NCBI GenBank assembly: GCA_002049455.2
Contig: KV918771.1
Span: 434,001 to 498,000, forward strand
DNA length: 64,000 nt
Reading direction: 5' to 3'
From: Porphyra umbilicalis
Lineage: Eukaryota > Rhodophyta > Bangiophyceae > Bangiales > Bangiaceae
Part shown: positions 12,951 to 24,406 of the stretch, one piece after another
How the letters are laid out: every line of letters begins with the position of its first letter
Position numbering within the stretch: position 1 is the first letter of the stretch
The notes under the pieces: model-generated
Databases searched by the model: none
The model's input: the letters and a program-made list of their open reading frames with translations, nothing else
Told to the model about the DNA's origin: nothing
Position numbers and translations under genes: made by a program

Positions 12951-13012
12951 GTGGTGTTCCCTCTTCGAGAAGGAGAAGACAACGGGTACCTCTGCGTCGG
13001 GAAAAGAGGTGG

Positions 13013-13741
13013 GTGAGGCGCGCCTGTAGGTGCCCTCCCGTGTGCACCACGCTGAGGTGTCTCGGTGCTCGTCTCCGCTGCATCCCCAGACCGGTGCTGT
13101 GCACGGCTACGCGACCATATATCCGTCTGGACACCCAGCGCTTGTCCGAGCACGTTGCTCGTTGTGTGTCAAGACAACGTGTTCCTTTCTCCGCGGTGTT
13201 TGACACCGGGGCCGGACTAACTGTGGTCAGCGAGGACTTCCTGCCACCGGGATGGGGTGCGTACGTCGAGCGCGCACTGACACGGACTCGGATCGTGGAC
13301 GCTTCAGGACAAGCAGTCAAGGCTCCCGCCCGACTCCCCCTCACCCTGTGCATACATAACAAGCCAATGCGTTTCCCGTTTATCGTATTCAAGTGTCTCT
13401 CTGTCCCGCTCATTCTCGGTTGTGACTTCCAGTGTGCGCACACCAACACTATTTTGCCTCACGACGACAGCATCGAGAGGACAACCGGAGCCGTCTCGCA
13501 CACCTTGTCCCATCGTATCGGTTCCCTATGCTGGGAGTCAGAGGCACTACACAAGCCTGGGGTCCATCCAAAAGAGTTAACTTTGGTCGGACTGACAGTC
13601 CTGCAACCAGGTGCGCAGACCCAGGTCAAGGTGGTGACTTGCTCGATTGGCAGCTCCTTAGTCAAGGGTCGAGCGGAGTATCTGATCAAGCGTGGCCTAA
13701 ACCTGGCGCACGGGTATCATCATAAGGTACGTCGGCACTAA
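13013..13741 (+). pseudogene. Gypsy retropepsin segment
   Basis: The open frame has no ATG of its own near its start, as expected inside a polyprotein. It encodes an aspartic protease core: FDTGAGLTVVSEDFLPPG around 13199-13252 carries the catalytic D-T-G triad, and about 70 residues later VPLILGCDFQ carries the ILG(C/M)DF flap-end motif of Ty3/gypsy proteases. The enzyme would process the Gag-Pol polyprotein inside retrotransposon particles. The frame ends at a stop before reverse transcriptase begins, and the RT frames are themselves broken, so the element cannot express a complete Pol. Confidence 0.8.
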
Positions 13742-14835
13742 CGCTGCGCCGTTATAATGATCAGCCTGGGTCGTACGACAACCATCTTTGCCAAGGTCTC
13801 CCGGTTTAGGGTAGCGGAGTAGTACACGGGCGAGGCGAGACTGTAGCGGTTGTCTCTCTTCTGTCCGTCAAGGCAACTCAGTATCCCCTGGAGCCCCAAT
13901 GTGGGAGGCCCAGAAGGAACCGACAAGGGAAACGTGCAATCCACGCCCGTCCCGAAGAGGGGGACAAAGGTAATACGGCACAAACCCGAGGGAGAAAGAA
14001 ACTCAAGGCACGGTTGGATTTTCCTATCGACACAAGGAGGAGGCCGAGACCTCCCCGAAAGAGCCCCTACGGCGTCCCCCTAGCAGAGCCACAGCGGGCC
14101 AACACACGTCAGCACCCCCTTCCCCTAGGAGGCTGACGGCGCGACTTCGCTGAGAGGCCGCTATCCGGTCCCAACCCGCGGAGGTATGTGGAATCAAGCG
14201 ACCCTCGGGAGCCTGTGGCTCGGCCTCCAGTCAAAGCCGGCCAATGCAGGCCGCCCACGAAGCGATAAGCAAGTCCCTCCAAACACAATCACGACTAAAT
14301 CAATCCCGAAACCCCCATCATCAGCGGCCAAGACTTCGAAGCGCACACCTGCCGATCACAAGGCGCCATCATCTGCACGATCCATCCGCGAGGCGAGGCC
14401 AGCGCAGGGCCCATCAAATCCGTCGAGCCACCGGCACGTCCGATCCACAGGGCCACGTCAGCCTCCCCAGGGCCGGCCACTTACCGGCAGGCCCAACTAC
14501 CACAGAGACCCCGGTCCCGGAAAGCTCTTCTGTCGGTCAAAGAAGTGATGATCATGCAACGGGAGCTCGACAGTGCGGCTCTATTGGCCAACGTGGAGGC
14601 TCCTCCGGGATCGCCTGCTGCCACGCCATCTATGGAGCCGGAGACACCCGACGGGAACTGAGAAAGTGTGCTTCAGTTGCTCCATGGCAAGGTAAAACAG
14701 CTCCTGGATCAGTTCGGGGGTGCGCGGTCGGGTCGCTCTGGGGAGTCCGAGGACACCATGCACCACATGCAGCTCCAGCCGGATGCCACGCCTGTGTACT
14801 CGGCTCTGTGCCCGACTGGCCCGCACCGTCAATAA

Positions 14836-15760
14836 TTGATCAAGAAGCAGGTCAAAAAGATGCTTGACTTGGGTGCTATTGAACCATCGCATGCCGCGTG
14901 GTCGTTCGAAGTCGTCGCCGTCCTAAGGCCGGGTGGACACTTCCGTCTCTGTGCACTATCGCCGGCTAAACGAGAGGACTGTCAAGGATGTCTACCCAAA
15001 CCCCAGAATAGACGACTGCCTCGACTTCCTGGGCTACGCCACGGTGTTGCACATCCTTGACAGCAGCGCAGGGTACTGGCAGATCCTCTTTGCCGCCGAC
15101 GATCGTGACAGGACCACGTTCACATCCCCCTCGGGCCTGTACTGCTTCCTCCGGCGTCTGTTCGGTTTAGTGAATGTACCAGCGCCCTTTCAGCGTGCTT
15201 TGGACATCAACCTCTCGGGTCTCCGATGGCAGATATATCTGGTCCACGTCGACGACTTCATTGTTTTTTCGCATACCGCAGACGACTACATCCGGCACCT
15301 CTGGGAGCTCTTGCTGTTGCTCGAGACCGCCGGTGTCTCCCTCAAGCCATTCAAGTGTCATTACTTCCAGAATGAGGTGCAGCATCATGGGAACATTGTG
15401 AAACCCGGACAGCTGCTAGTGAAAGAGAAGAGCATCAAGAGCCTGGCGCAAGCACTCTCACGCAACCATACAGAGATCAAAAGCTTCCTGGGAATGCGTG
15501 ATGTGTACACGCGGTTCATAAAGGTTTACGCGCCCATCTCCAATCCCCTGACCGAGCTAACCAACAAAACGCTCTCTCAGATACTTGAAGTCCAGCAGCT
15601 GAAAGCCTTCCGCTATCCCACGGAGCGCTTGGCATCGACCCCAATCTTGGCGCTCCCGCGGCTTGAGGGCCTCTTTGTCCTGGACATGGACGCCTGCGCC
15701 GTGCGAGTCGGGTGCACCCTGTTGCAGCAACAGCCAGATGAGAGCATCCTATCTGTCTGA
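14836..15760 (+). pseudogene. Gypsy reverse transcriptase, frameshifted
   Basis: The N-terminal part (IKKQVKKMLDLGAIEPSHAA) is in one frame up to about 14935. The rest continues from 14933 in another, so there is a frameshift at this point. Downstream are the YRRLNERTV motif, the FGLVNVPAPFQRALD segment and the catalytic box read as VHVDDFIVFS, where gypsy elements normally have YVDD or YIDD. The protein then runs through the connection region (FLGMRDVYTRFIK) into the start of RNase H (LVLDMDACAVRVG) before a TGA at 15760. The RNase H continuation lies in other frames. Confidence 0.82.
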
Positions 15761-15859
15761 TAATACAGCCGGGGCCTTACCTCGGCCGAGCAGAACTACT
15801 GGAAAACCGACCGACATTGTCTCGATGGGTCTGGGCCTGCTTCCTTCTACGCACATACC

Positions 15860-16093
15860 TTGAGGGTGCTGTTCAGCATGGGTAGCGCACAAGGATGCAT
15901 CAGTCGATGGCGCCTGCGCCTGGCAGAGCTCCGGCACAAGATGTGCACCATACCGATAACGGAGCAACACTATGCCGAGGCGATGTCCCGCCTTCCTATG
16001 GTAGCACGCGGTCGGTCCGTCACCCCGGAGGACATGACCTGTCTCTCCCTGGCATACTGCTTTCTTGGCTGTACAGGACTACACTCTGGATAG
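15860..16093 (+). pseudogene. Gypsy RNase H C-terminal remnant
   Basis: The frame contains ISRWRLRLAELRHK and then EAMSRLP about 15 residues later. This matches the end of gypsy RNase H, typically (L)xRWxLxLQEY...DALSRLP. It is in a different frame from the RT segment and is followed by stops, so it is a decayed continuation of the same pol gene. Confidence 0.65.
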
Positions 16094-16362
16094 CCGTACA
16101 AAGGACAACCAATTACATTCGAGCGCATGGTGTCCGTGCTGAAACAAGACCAGCGCTGCCAAGAAGTGTGTGACAAGATGGACCAGAACGAGCTTTTCTA
16201 GGGACGACGCCTGGCACATTCGAGACGTCTGCCGGTGGCCTATAAGTGCGGGTACTACCGGCAGCGCGGTTTACTGCCATAAGATCATGCTACGGCAGAC
16301 GCGGGAGGGGGCAACCAAGAGAAGCGCTGAAAATAGAGAAGGAAATCAAGACATAGCTAGCG

Positions 16363-16653
16363 ATGGGCGTCATTGAGCCCTTGGCCGCCGAGTGGGACTT
16401 CCCCTTTGTGGTCGTCCCCGAGCCGCATGGGCAATTCCGGTTTGGAATGGACTACCGGCGTTTGAACGAGTTGACCGTCCGGGATGTGCGACCGATCTCC
16501 CGAATGGACGACTGTCTCGATCCAATGGGCGAAGCGATCGTCTTCTCGACGATCGACTGCAACGCCGCGTTCTGGCAGAAGCCCTTTGCGGAGGAATACA
16601 GGGAACGACGTCCGGACCTCGATCTAAAAGACTCAGGCACACTAAAATCGTGA
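16363..16653 (+). pseudogene. Second gypsy RT fragment
   Basis: It encodes a short piece of the RT fingers/palm: MGVIEPLAAEWDFPFVVVP, then MDYRRLNELTVRD, then FSTIDCNAAFWQ. It overlaps in content with the RT at 14.9 kb but is distinct in sequence. It is therefore a remnant of another related copy or of an internal duplication. Coding similarity ends near 16620 and the text jumps directly to integrase C-terminal sequence. Confidence 0.7.
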
Positions 16654-16689
16654 ATATGACAGGAAGTTACGCCCCCGGCGGATGCCGGC

Positions 16690-17165
16690 TAAGTCAAGCA
16701 ACTGAGTCTACATGCGCAACGACCAGCGAAAACACCAGATGGCTACCAAGGCGACGGGTCCGTACGAGGTCCTGGAAACAAACGGACACACCTTCGTCTG
16801 AAACAGGGTGGAATTTCGTACCGTGTGAGTGAGGGCCACGTCGTACCAGCCGGGCTGAGACCCGTCAGGAAGCGTCCTACTGTCCCGCAACTGGCCGTCC
16901 CCGAGACACTCAGCGAGGACGGGACCTAGTTTGTCCCTGAGCGGTTCCTGGAACATTGATGGGACGATGGTGGCGTTTTACGGCTCAAGGTACGTGTGTT
17001 TCGGCTACACCGAAAATGTTGATACCTGACGACACTCGGGGCGCCCACCGGCCGCCGACATGTACAAGAATTGCCGTCGCAAGAGGTAACAGTGCCAGGA
17101 CCCGGACAAGGGGTTCCAGACGGACGAGGAAGAGGGAGAAGACGGGGAGCAGGTCTACCAAATGA
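16690..17165 (+). pseudogene. Gypsy integrase C-terminal remnant
   Basis: Reading across stops, the plus strand gives GPYEVLETNGHTFV followed by VEFRT and EGHVVPA. This resembles the integrase C-terminal SH3-like region of gypsy elements (GPyxVl...v). It is followed by a Gly/Arg-rich tail to about 17165. The catalytic DDE core of the integrase is absent, which implies an internal deletion. Confidence 0.45.
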
Positions 17166-17204
17166 AGATTATGACGAGTACTAACACATTGCAAAAGAAT
17201 TCCC

Positions 17205-19090
17205 TCACAAGAAAAAGAACAAGCTTGCCAAGGCAACCCGCGCCCCCAGTACCGTGAACACGAAGGCGCCGGACCCCGTTACCCGCCACCGGGGCCCTCC
17301 CCCAGATCGTGCCAGCGTGGATACACGACACTGGAGCGGCCTCGCGTCATGGGAGATGGCGCATAGCCGGGGCTTAACACGGCCCCAGCACCGGCAGCCC
17401 CGGGACCAGGTGAATCGAGCCGGCCCCGCGGCATTCCCTCCGTCTCCAAGAGCTGGATCATCCGGCTCCGCCACCAACGGACCATTCGGGGAATCAACTC
17501 CTCTTGTAGGGCAGCCTCAATCAATCAGTCGAAAGGCCTTTGCATCTGTACCAGATCCGCCACGACTGTATGTCTGGCCCACCGACGCACCCGCTCCAGA
17601 ACACATTTTATCTGTACCAGTCAGGGGCGCCAGCAGGACGATCTGCGCTTGCTGGGAGACTGAACTCGGAAAGATGCCCAGCCAGTTAGTCAAGATGGCC
17701 GCCCTCGTGTCCCCGAGGATCGGCGTGCCACCCCGGCGAGCCAGGGCCGAGCACTCCTGCAGCCACCAGGATGCCTGGAACGCGAAAGGCCAACCGGTCA
17801 ACGACCAATGAAAGGATGGACCGGCAACGGAAGCCTCTAGGGTCACTGCGCCATCCAGCACCTGTCAAATCCCGTGGGTGCCCGCCCTCGAGGCTGTAAT
17901 CACCAGGCTCGAGGCACTGCTCCTGAAAAGGGGCCAACGTGCGAATGCCGGGGTCCTCGACCGTCAGCTTCGCGGGGTCATCGTCGGTGGAGTCTCCTCA
18001 ACGTGGTTGAGCGCCGCCTCCCAGCGCGACGCACCGACGGGAGCCCCAGCCGTGGATCCAGAGGCGCCTGATAGCGTAGTGGCTGGAGCCCACGGGATTT
18101 CCCAACCCGGAAAGAACTCCGTGACACGTAACCGATCGCCACCGCCGTACAGTCCCGCCGGATAGCGACCAAACCCGACCAGCTGTAACGAGATTTGTCC
18201 AGCCCGCCGACTTCGGCCTGAAACCGCCCGAAGTCGACCGGCAGGTTCTCCCAGAGCGGCATCATCGCCTGAATATACGCCAGGGCGTCCATCTCATCTC
18301 CTGCTAGGTGTTTGGCCGGCAAGAGCTTTACCAAGCTCAGCAGGGCCGTCAAGAACAACCATAGATGCATCTCGTGCCGATTTTCCTCGAAGCACCGGCT
18401 AGCATACGACAGGACGAGCTCGGTCATGTACACAGCCAAGAAGGGGTCGGTCTTGGTCTCCTTCCCGAGCTGGAGCAGCTCCTGCACATGAAACGCACAC
18501 AAAGAAACAAACCACGGGAACTCGGGTAGTGCGGCCAATGAACCAATGAGCCAGGGTGCCTTGCGGAAGATTATATTCCGATCACGCCACTCCAGCTTCC
18601 ACCACTCCTCGTAGCACCATGCTCAAGAAACCACGGGCCCGCATCCGGCTCTCCGCGTTTGCCTCGGCAACAGGCGCGTGCACATAAAGACGGGGCTATC
18701 ACTGTAGCGGGACTGGCATGTACACCAAGTCCGGAAAAAGCGGGAGATTGGTTGTGCGCCGCAGCCGCTCCAAGGTCTTCGCCAACCAGACCGGGTGCTG
18801 GTCTTCTACCGGTGTCAGACCCACAGGCGCCGAGATGACCTCGGCGTAGTGATGGTCCCAGTCCCGGATTAAGACATGAGGCATCCGGTAGAGGCGAGCT
18901 GCGCAAGCCGAGCCGGGGCACAAAGGCTCTCGTCGACCACCGTCCCCCTGTTGAAGGAACCCCGGTCGGCCATCTCTAGCCAACTCTGGAAACCCGGAGA
19001 AGTCGCACCTTCGGTGAGCTCCCAATCCCAGAGCGTGCGAATCTGGGCCATGATCCGGACCCACTCCTCCGCCGTCGCGTCGTCAACCAC
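17205..19090 (-). pseudogene. Decayed minus-strand ORF series, unknown
   Basis: Several minus-strand frames follow one another with overlapping ends. 19090-18869 includes EEWVRIMAQIRTLWDWEL, 19064-18699 includes HVLIRDWDHHYAEVISAPVG, and 18538-17978 includes FHVQELLQLGKETKTDPFLA and CFEENRHEMHLWLFLTALLS. Frames 17861-17517 and 17477-17205 end the series. The residues look protein-like (amphipathic, balanced), unlike the opposite strand, and the frame switches suggest a dead gene. Its orientation is opposite to the gypsy element, so it is a separate unit. A gag-like or other transposon protein is possible but I see no diagnostic motif. Confidence 0.45.
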
Positions 19091-19099
19091 CCAATCAAG

Positions 19100-22000
19100 G
19101 AGAACCGGGATGGAACCCGGGAGGCTGGCGTACGAGCGGGGAAATCATTTCGCGAGCACAAAGGGCGCGATGGTGCCGGCCTCGGGTAGCGCCCTGACGG
19201 GAAGACGAACACCGGGAACAGAGCCCGACCCGGCTTCCAGTGGCGGCGAGGGAGAGGACGACATCTTCACCTGGTCCTCTTGGTTCTTGGTACTTGTGCT
19301 TGAGCTTTGTTCCCGGGGCTGGCTGCGAGCAGCTTCGCGGGACTCGGACGTTGCCCTCGCTCCACGTCAACCCGCCGAGCAAGAGACGGGGGGGAGGCCC
19401 TCCTGTACGGGGCGGACTGGGAGAGCGAGGGAAACAAGACGAACGGTTCCAACTGGAAGTGACTTACCTTCCTCATCCCCGATTCCCAACAAGACGCGAT
19501 CCCTCCAGCCAACCGGAAAAATTCGGACGGGAGGAGCGGGTCGGCGACCGCTCCGGTTTTGGTGACCCGCGGGTCATGGCACGAAGCGTGCCGGGATGGG
19601 GGGGGGCCATGGCGCAATATCGGGCCCTAGGGGTCGGCAAGGCGAGTCTAAGGGAACAGCTGGTCGTCATTGAGCGAGGAAATTCATATAGCTTGTGATT
19701 ATCTGCATGGTGGTCTACCTTTGTGGGCCCCAGAGGAAGCATTTGCTCAGAATCCAGGAGGGCTAACGATGTAGAATCAGAACCCTGACTCGTGCGATTC
19801 AGTGCCAAGCCTACAGTAAGGCTTGGCTCGCTCGCTCGCCTTTGGGGGACAGCGAGTCGCTTCTGGTCCGCTCACCAGTAAGAACAACTGAGTACTCACC
19901 TCCGTCTTCCCTTTTTGCGCCTGCGGGTGCTTCCCTCGTGTCTGAAATACGGCGGCCGCTATCAGCGCGTACAACTCGGAGGAGATGCGAAGCCTGGTGG
20001 AGAACAATGCTTCAGATCGCATCGGTGCAGTGGCGAAAGAGCAACTCTGCATGAAAAGCCACTTTCTTTTAGTTCGTCTGCTTTGCGGCCATAGTTATGT
20101 CAGGGAGCCCCGCCGTTCGTCCACTGGCGCTTGCTCCCGCACATGCGAAATGGCGCAGGCATCTCCGGGCGGTCTGCTGCGCTCTGCTCTTTCACCGACT
20201 CGAACAGGGCGAGACAGCGCTCCACATCTCTTGTCAGGTTTTTGAACGTGGCGGGGATCGTGCGCGTTGCTTCTGCAGCCACGGTCTTCACGCCAGATGT
20301 AGCCGTTGAAGGAGGCAGCCCACGCCCAGATCAGGTAGAACCCACGTCAGGCGCACGCAGGCAGGGTTATCGCTCGCAGGTGATGAGCGGCGTTGGCTGC
20401 CTTTGCCTCGTTACAAAACTGCCTGCTTCCCGTCACCGTAGTGACAAACGGAGGGTAGCGCGCGCAAGGAAGTGCAAGAGCAGTTCATCAGCACGAAATA
20501 GGCTGCATGGGGCCGACCACTAGTGATGTTAGGAGTACCGAAAACCGAGCGGCGGTGGTTCTGACGGCAAAAGGACATGGATGACACCACACGCAGCCAG
20601 CATCAGTAAGAAGCCGACAATGCGCATAGCTATTGCCTTGCCGCTTGTGGAGGTTTGGGTGGCTAGCCGCTGACAAGGCGGGCAGCAAGGTGTCGCAGCA
20701 AGCCGGGGAGAAGGTCATCGTTTTCGACATGTTTGTGGAGCAAAAGACAAAGTTCCTGACTGCTTCTTTGGGCACCGACACAGCGTTCTCGCCAGAGAGC
20801 GGTGGCCGTCCCGGTCCCTCCGTTGACAGAAAAAAAGGGAATCTGCTGCCAGTGGCACGCTGGCCACGACCAGCAGCCAGCAGTGGTGACGCTGGCGGTG
20901 TGTCGCTGTACTGCCGCCCCCAACTTTAGACCCGCGGAGACCCTTGAAACGTGAAATAAACTCCTGGAGTGATCAGTGGGGAGAAGGACGCCGCGGCAAA
21001 GACGATGGCCAACAAGATGGAAATGGGCAGAGGGTTGTTGTTAGGACGCGTTGCCAGGTTTGCATGGTGGAAGGGCGGGGGGGTGGGGGCAATGGGGCGG
21101 GGTGTGAATGGTGGTGGAGCGGGGATTGCGTTAAGGAGCGAGGCAGGGCAGGACAGAGTGACTGCCAACCCCCTGTCAACACGTGCGGGAGCTCCCAGTA
21201 GAGCGCTGCCTTTTCGGAATCGTACCGCACCGCTATGAGATTGCGTGGCGCTGCCGTGAGTGGGTACGCCAGCTCTCGAGGGCGCATTGCGTATGGCGGT
21301 CTGGATGTACCACGTTGCGAACGGCTGCTATGACACAAAAAACACTTCAGCGGTAGCCGAAGTAGCGCGCATGCACACAACACCGGCGTGCGCCCGCTAC
21401 GCAACGTTACGGAACCATGCATCCGTCCGAAGGGCGGACTAAGGCGTCGGCTGATGCACACAGCGGCAGGATATTCGCCGCAAAGGATGACTGTGAACAC
21501 GACGGAGACGCAGAGGCGCTCAACTCTCAGGATGCGTGTGTCTGATGGCCTGAGCTGTATCCCTTTCCACATTTAACCGCGTGGTGCGCCTCAAAAATCA
21601 TTGCATACAGTTGTAACCGAAACATCGTCCGTACCGGTGATGCAGAACAAGCGACATTTTCACTCATTCTCAACTTGCGCAATGACATTTCCCATTCTCC
21701 CGCTGCGCTGCTTCAAAGGCCCGTTCTGACACTCTCCCTCTCAGCCAAATTCGTCAGGGCACGCTCCACGGACCAGAACGTACCCGACAAGGTCATGTCG
21801 TCGCTCGTTGACACCCTCTTCTGCATGACAGAGCAACAGTCAGCCGCTTGCGTGACAGGTTCTCGTCCGCTCATTCTGAGGAACTTTCTATTTGGTTTGT
21901 TGTCGTGCCTGACATGGTCTGACGCTGTCAGGACACATTGAGACAGTTACACGATGCGTGACACATTCAGAAAATGACGAGGCAGCCGCTGTGAAACGGA

Positions 22001-22700
22001 CGATACCTCTTTCGAAGCGTCGAGTCGTGCTCGAGTTTCGCAACGTACTACCGTATCCCAAGGCGCCTGTCAAAGGGCTACATACTGTCAAGAAGCTGTT
22101 GTGGGGCTGCAGCACGACTGACAGAGTAATTCTGTGCCGTGGACATCGTGCAGTCCCGGTCAATACCAGATGGTAAACGTTGAGGACCACTCGGTCTCAA
22201 GAGTGCAGTTGTTGTACTGCTCCCGCTCAAATGGTGGGGTGCTCTCTGGATACGTCGGGACTACGCTGCGACGAATCACAAAGTCATTCGATGACGTGAA
22301 AAGCGTGCAGCAACGGGCACTGGCCGATCCACAATATTAAGCGCTTGTCATTCCGAGGGGCAAATCTGTTGGCTGTCACGCATCAAGGACAGCGGCGCCG
22401 GGCAGCCAAAACATTTAATCACGCTTGACACAACTCTACCGGTTTCTGACATGTTGACTCATCTCTGACGGTGTCAGACACAGACTCGGTCCCGACCAGC
22501 ATCAGAAGTCTTGAGCTCAAGCCCAGCCAGAACTATTGTAATTTATCTGATTGTGGCTGGACTGACCAAAGACGGCTGGTGCTGTCAAAGAAGCTACCGT
22601 TTCATACTGTCGGGGGCAGGCCAGGGATACCTGCACACTGCACCGATCTGTGGGCACAGACTGAAGAATGGCACCATGTGCCACTGGGATAACGTATCAC
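19100..22700. other. Region without a recognisable gene
   Basis: Only short, overlapping frames occur on both strands and none carries a motif I recognise. 20944-21170 is G-rich (GGGGCGGGG-type runs). No terminal repeats, tRNA or rRNA were seen. Confidence 0.45.
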
Positions 22701-22738
22701 CGTGCAGACGGACGGCGACATCTGGGAGGCGGGAGCCC

Positions 22739-22746
22739 TATAAAAC
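22739..22746 (+). promoter_or_regulatory. TATA-like element upstream of the Cys/His ORF
   Basis: The sequence CCCTATAAAACCGCGC occurs about 300 bp before the first in-frame ATG (23042) of the Cys/His-rich ORF. TATAAAA is a consensus core promoter. Transcription would then start near 22770. This is a motif match only. Confidence 0.3.
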
Positions 22747-23041
22747 CGCGCTTTTTTCGTCGCCACTGTCCTGGACGACCTCATCATCCGCATGACCCAC
22801 ATCGCACCCACCTAGCACCACACTGTTACCGACCCCCGCCTCTGCATTCAGGGTTCCTGTGGACCACCGCCTGTACACCACCCCGCCCCGTGCCCACAAC
22901 AAGCCTGCCGGTCACGGCACAACTGCCTTCCCCTGCCAACGCGTCCGTCTCGTGGCTTTCGACGCGCTCGTGGACGTGTCTCATGCCGGTTGTCGTCAAG
23001 TGGCCGTCTTTGTCGGTCCCTGCGGCCCGGTCCTTGTTGTC

Positions 23042-24112
23042 ATGAAGTGCTACCTGTGCGACGCGGTCATGCCGGATGGCCACACGCAGTGGACTTGCAA
23101 GCTTCACAAGTACTTCTGTCGCCTCTATCTGCCGGAAGGCCACCCACTGCGTCCGTCCAGGGCGGATGTCAGCTGCACAGATTCAAGCTGTTCGCATCGA
23201 AGGACATGTTCAACCTGCAAGCAGCCTGGGCATCAGCACGACACATTGGCGGCACATTCCGGTGGGAACCAGATTACCAAGGCGGGCAAAATTCTACGAC
23301 TTCCCGATGCTGGTCCTCTCAAGGGCCGCGATTTCGTCTGTGCTTTGATGGATGACAACCGTGCTCGCGCGCACGCCGCCGGGAAGCGCACTGGATACGT
23401 GGCACGCCACGAAGAGCGGAAGGCGACGGCCAGCTCATCCGGCGTTTTACAAGGCAACGTGTACCAGTCAAAATCTACCTCAGCTGACACCCTCGCCCAC
23501 ATGCAAGACGCTGGACTGCGCGCAAGCACCTTGGAGGCCACGAACAAGCGGTGTCACGATTTGGCGGTCATCCATCGCGCGTCTGGCATGACTCCTGTTG
23601 GCGCGGCTGTTGCGGCCGCTCGCGGCGTTGGACAACACTCGAATTTGTCTGGTTCGGGCCCATAGTCTGCGGTGGCTCCAACTGAGAACCTGACTGCCCA
23701 CGAGATGGTCGCAGCAAGCAGGAAGGCCAAACGGGCCAAGATGGTAGCTGACCTGGGCGGCATCATGGCTGTCGGTGTGCAGAATGGGGGGCAGGAACCA
23801 ACTGCTGCGGCCGACAGCTGCTCGATGGCACTGTGGTCCGAAGGGCAGCGGGCCCGGTTTTCGAAACCGCTTCTGCTGGTTCCCGCAGCCGTTCGGGCGC
23901 ACATGACTCCACGGCAGGTGGCGGAGCAGTGCCCTTCAGCGCTGTTTGGGGCATCCCACGCCACCTCTCACTCATCCATTTCTATTCAGGTCGTCAAGTG
24001 CGCTGCTGACAACAACCTGACTAGTTTTGCGCTGATGTGCGGCGCGTCTTCGGCCGCCGACATTGCTGAGCGGCTGTGCTCGTTCTCGTTGCTTAGTAAC
24101 ACAAATATGTGA
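23042..24112 (+). pseudogene. Cys/His-rich ORF with one in-frame TAG, unknown
   Basis: The frame is open from 22859 (no ATG there); the first ATG is 23042. It runs to TAG at 23663-23665 and then stays open in the same frame to 24112. The N-terminal part has a clear metal-binding look: CYLC near residue 2, then CKLHKYFC about 15 residues later, then a CxxxxC...CxxC pattern ending in KQPGHQHD. The region after the TAG is Ala/Ser-rich without motifs. The family is not recognised; a transposon or DNA-binding protein is possible. It lies just upstream of the group I intron core at 24.1 kb, so it could be an intron-borne gene. It does not show a His-Cys box. Confidence 0.45.
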
Positions 24113-24120
24113 TGTTAAAA

Positions 24121-24275
24121 GCAGTCTGTGACGATCAAGGAAGCCGTCCAGATCGCGCGCGATACGCCTCCGTCGCAGAGACTGAACGGGAGTGGGCTGA
24201 AGGACTCTGTGTCCTTTCGGCTTAAGATACAGTCCGAGCCCCAGGAATGGAAAACCTGGGGAATACACCTGAATG
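24121..24275 (+). ncRNA. 3' part of a group I intron in the 28S gene
   Basis: The sequence contains the two strands of the conserved P7 helix. The R element CGCAGAGACTGAACGGG lies at 24174-24190 and the S element GCTTAAGATACAGTCC at 24219-24234; GACT pairs with AGTC. It is followed by the 28S exon GTGACGCGCATGAATGG. The 3' splice site is near 24275, but its exact base is uncertain. The matching 5' exon and the intron's 5' half were not found upstream, so this intron or the rDNA copy is truncated. The insertion point is near E. coli LSU position 1945. Confidence 0.7.
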
Positions 24276-24308
<33 letters not shown>

Positions 24309-24366
24309 ACTGTCCCTATCTACTATCTAGCAAAACCACAGCCAAGGGAACGGGCTTGGAAAAATC

Positions 24367-24406
<40 letters not shown>

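Larger units (their letters stand above)
11912..12955 (+). mobile_element. Tandem array of miniature LTR retrotransposons (TRIM), five LTRs and four internal regions
   Basis: Five short terminal repeats start with TGTTG(A/G)AC and end with (T/C)CAACA, at 11917-11993, 12159-12244, 12401-12486, 12642-12718 and 12874-12950. Each of the first four is followed directly by a primer-binding site (GGTTATGGGCCCAG or a 1-base variant) and each of the last four is preceded by a purine tract (GGAGGAG or GCTGGGGGGAG). Internal regions are only 155-165 bp and non-coding. The whole array is flanked by the perfect 5-bp direct repeat GTGGT at 11912-11916 and 12951-12955. TRIMs are non-autonomous LTR elements that need another element's enzymes. 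The primer site is the same as that of the copia element at 37.6-44.1 kb, a plausible helper. Confidence 0.93.
10415..16980 (+). mobile_element. Decayed Ty3/gypsy LTR retrotransposon
   Basis: The plus strand carries, in the usual Ty3/gypsy order, a retropepsin (about 13180-13460), a reverse transcriptase (about 14836-15700), the end of an RNase H domain (about 15890-16000) and an integrase C-terminal remnant (about 16745-16850). Every domain is broken by stops or frameshifts, and most of the integrase is missing. A second, shorter RT fragment at 16363-16620 implies either a second element or an internal rearrangement. The 5' part (10900-11900) holds only degraded gag-like sequence. A TRIM array was inserted at 11917-12950 between the gag-like part and the protease. 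Outer LTRs were not identified, so both ends are approximate. Confidence 0.75.

Noticed and set aside
22859-23665. Cys/His ORF considered as a second His-Cys homing endonuclease
   Set aside because: It lacks the SHLCxN and N...R...C pattern of that family; only general metal-binding spacing is present.
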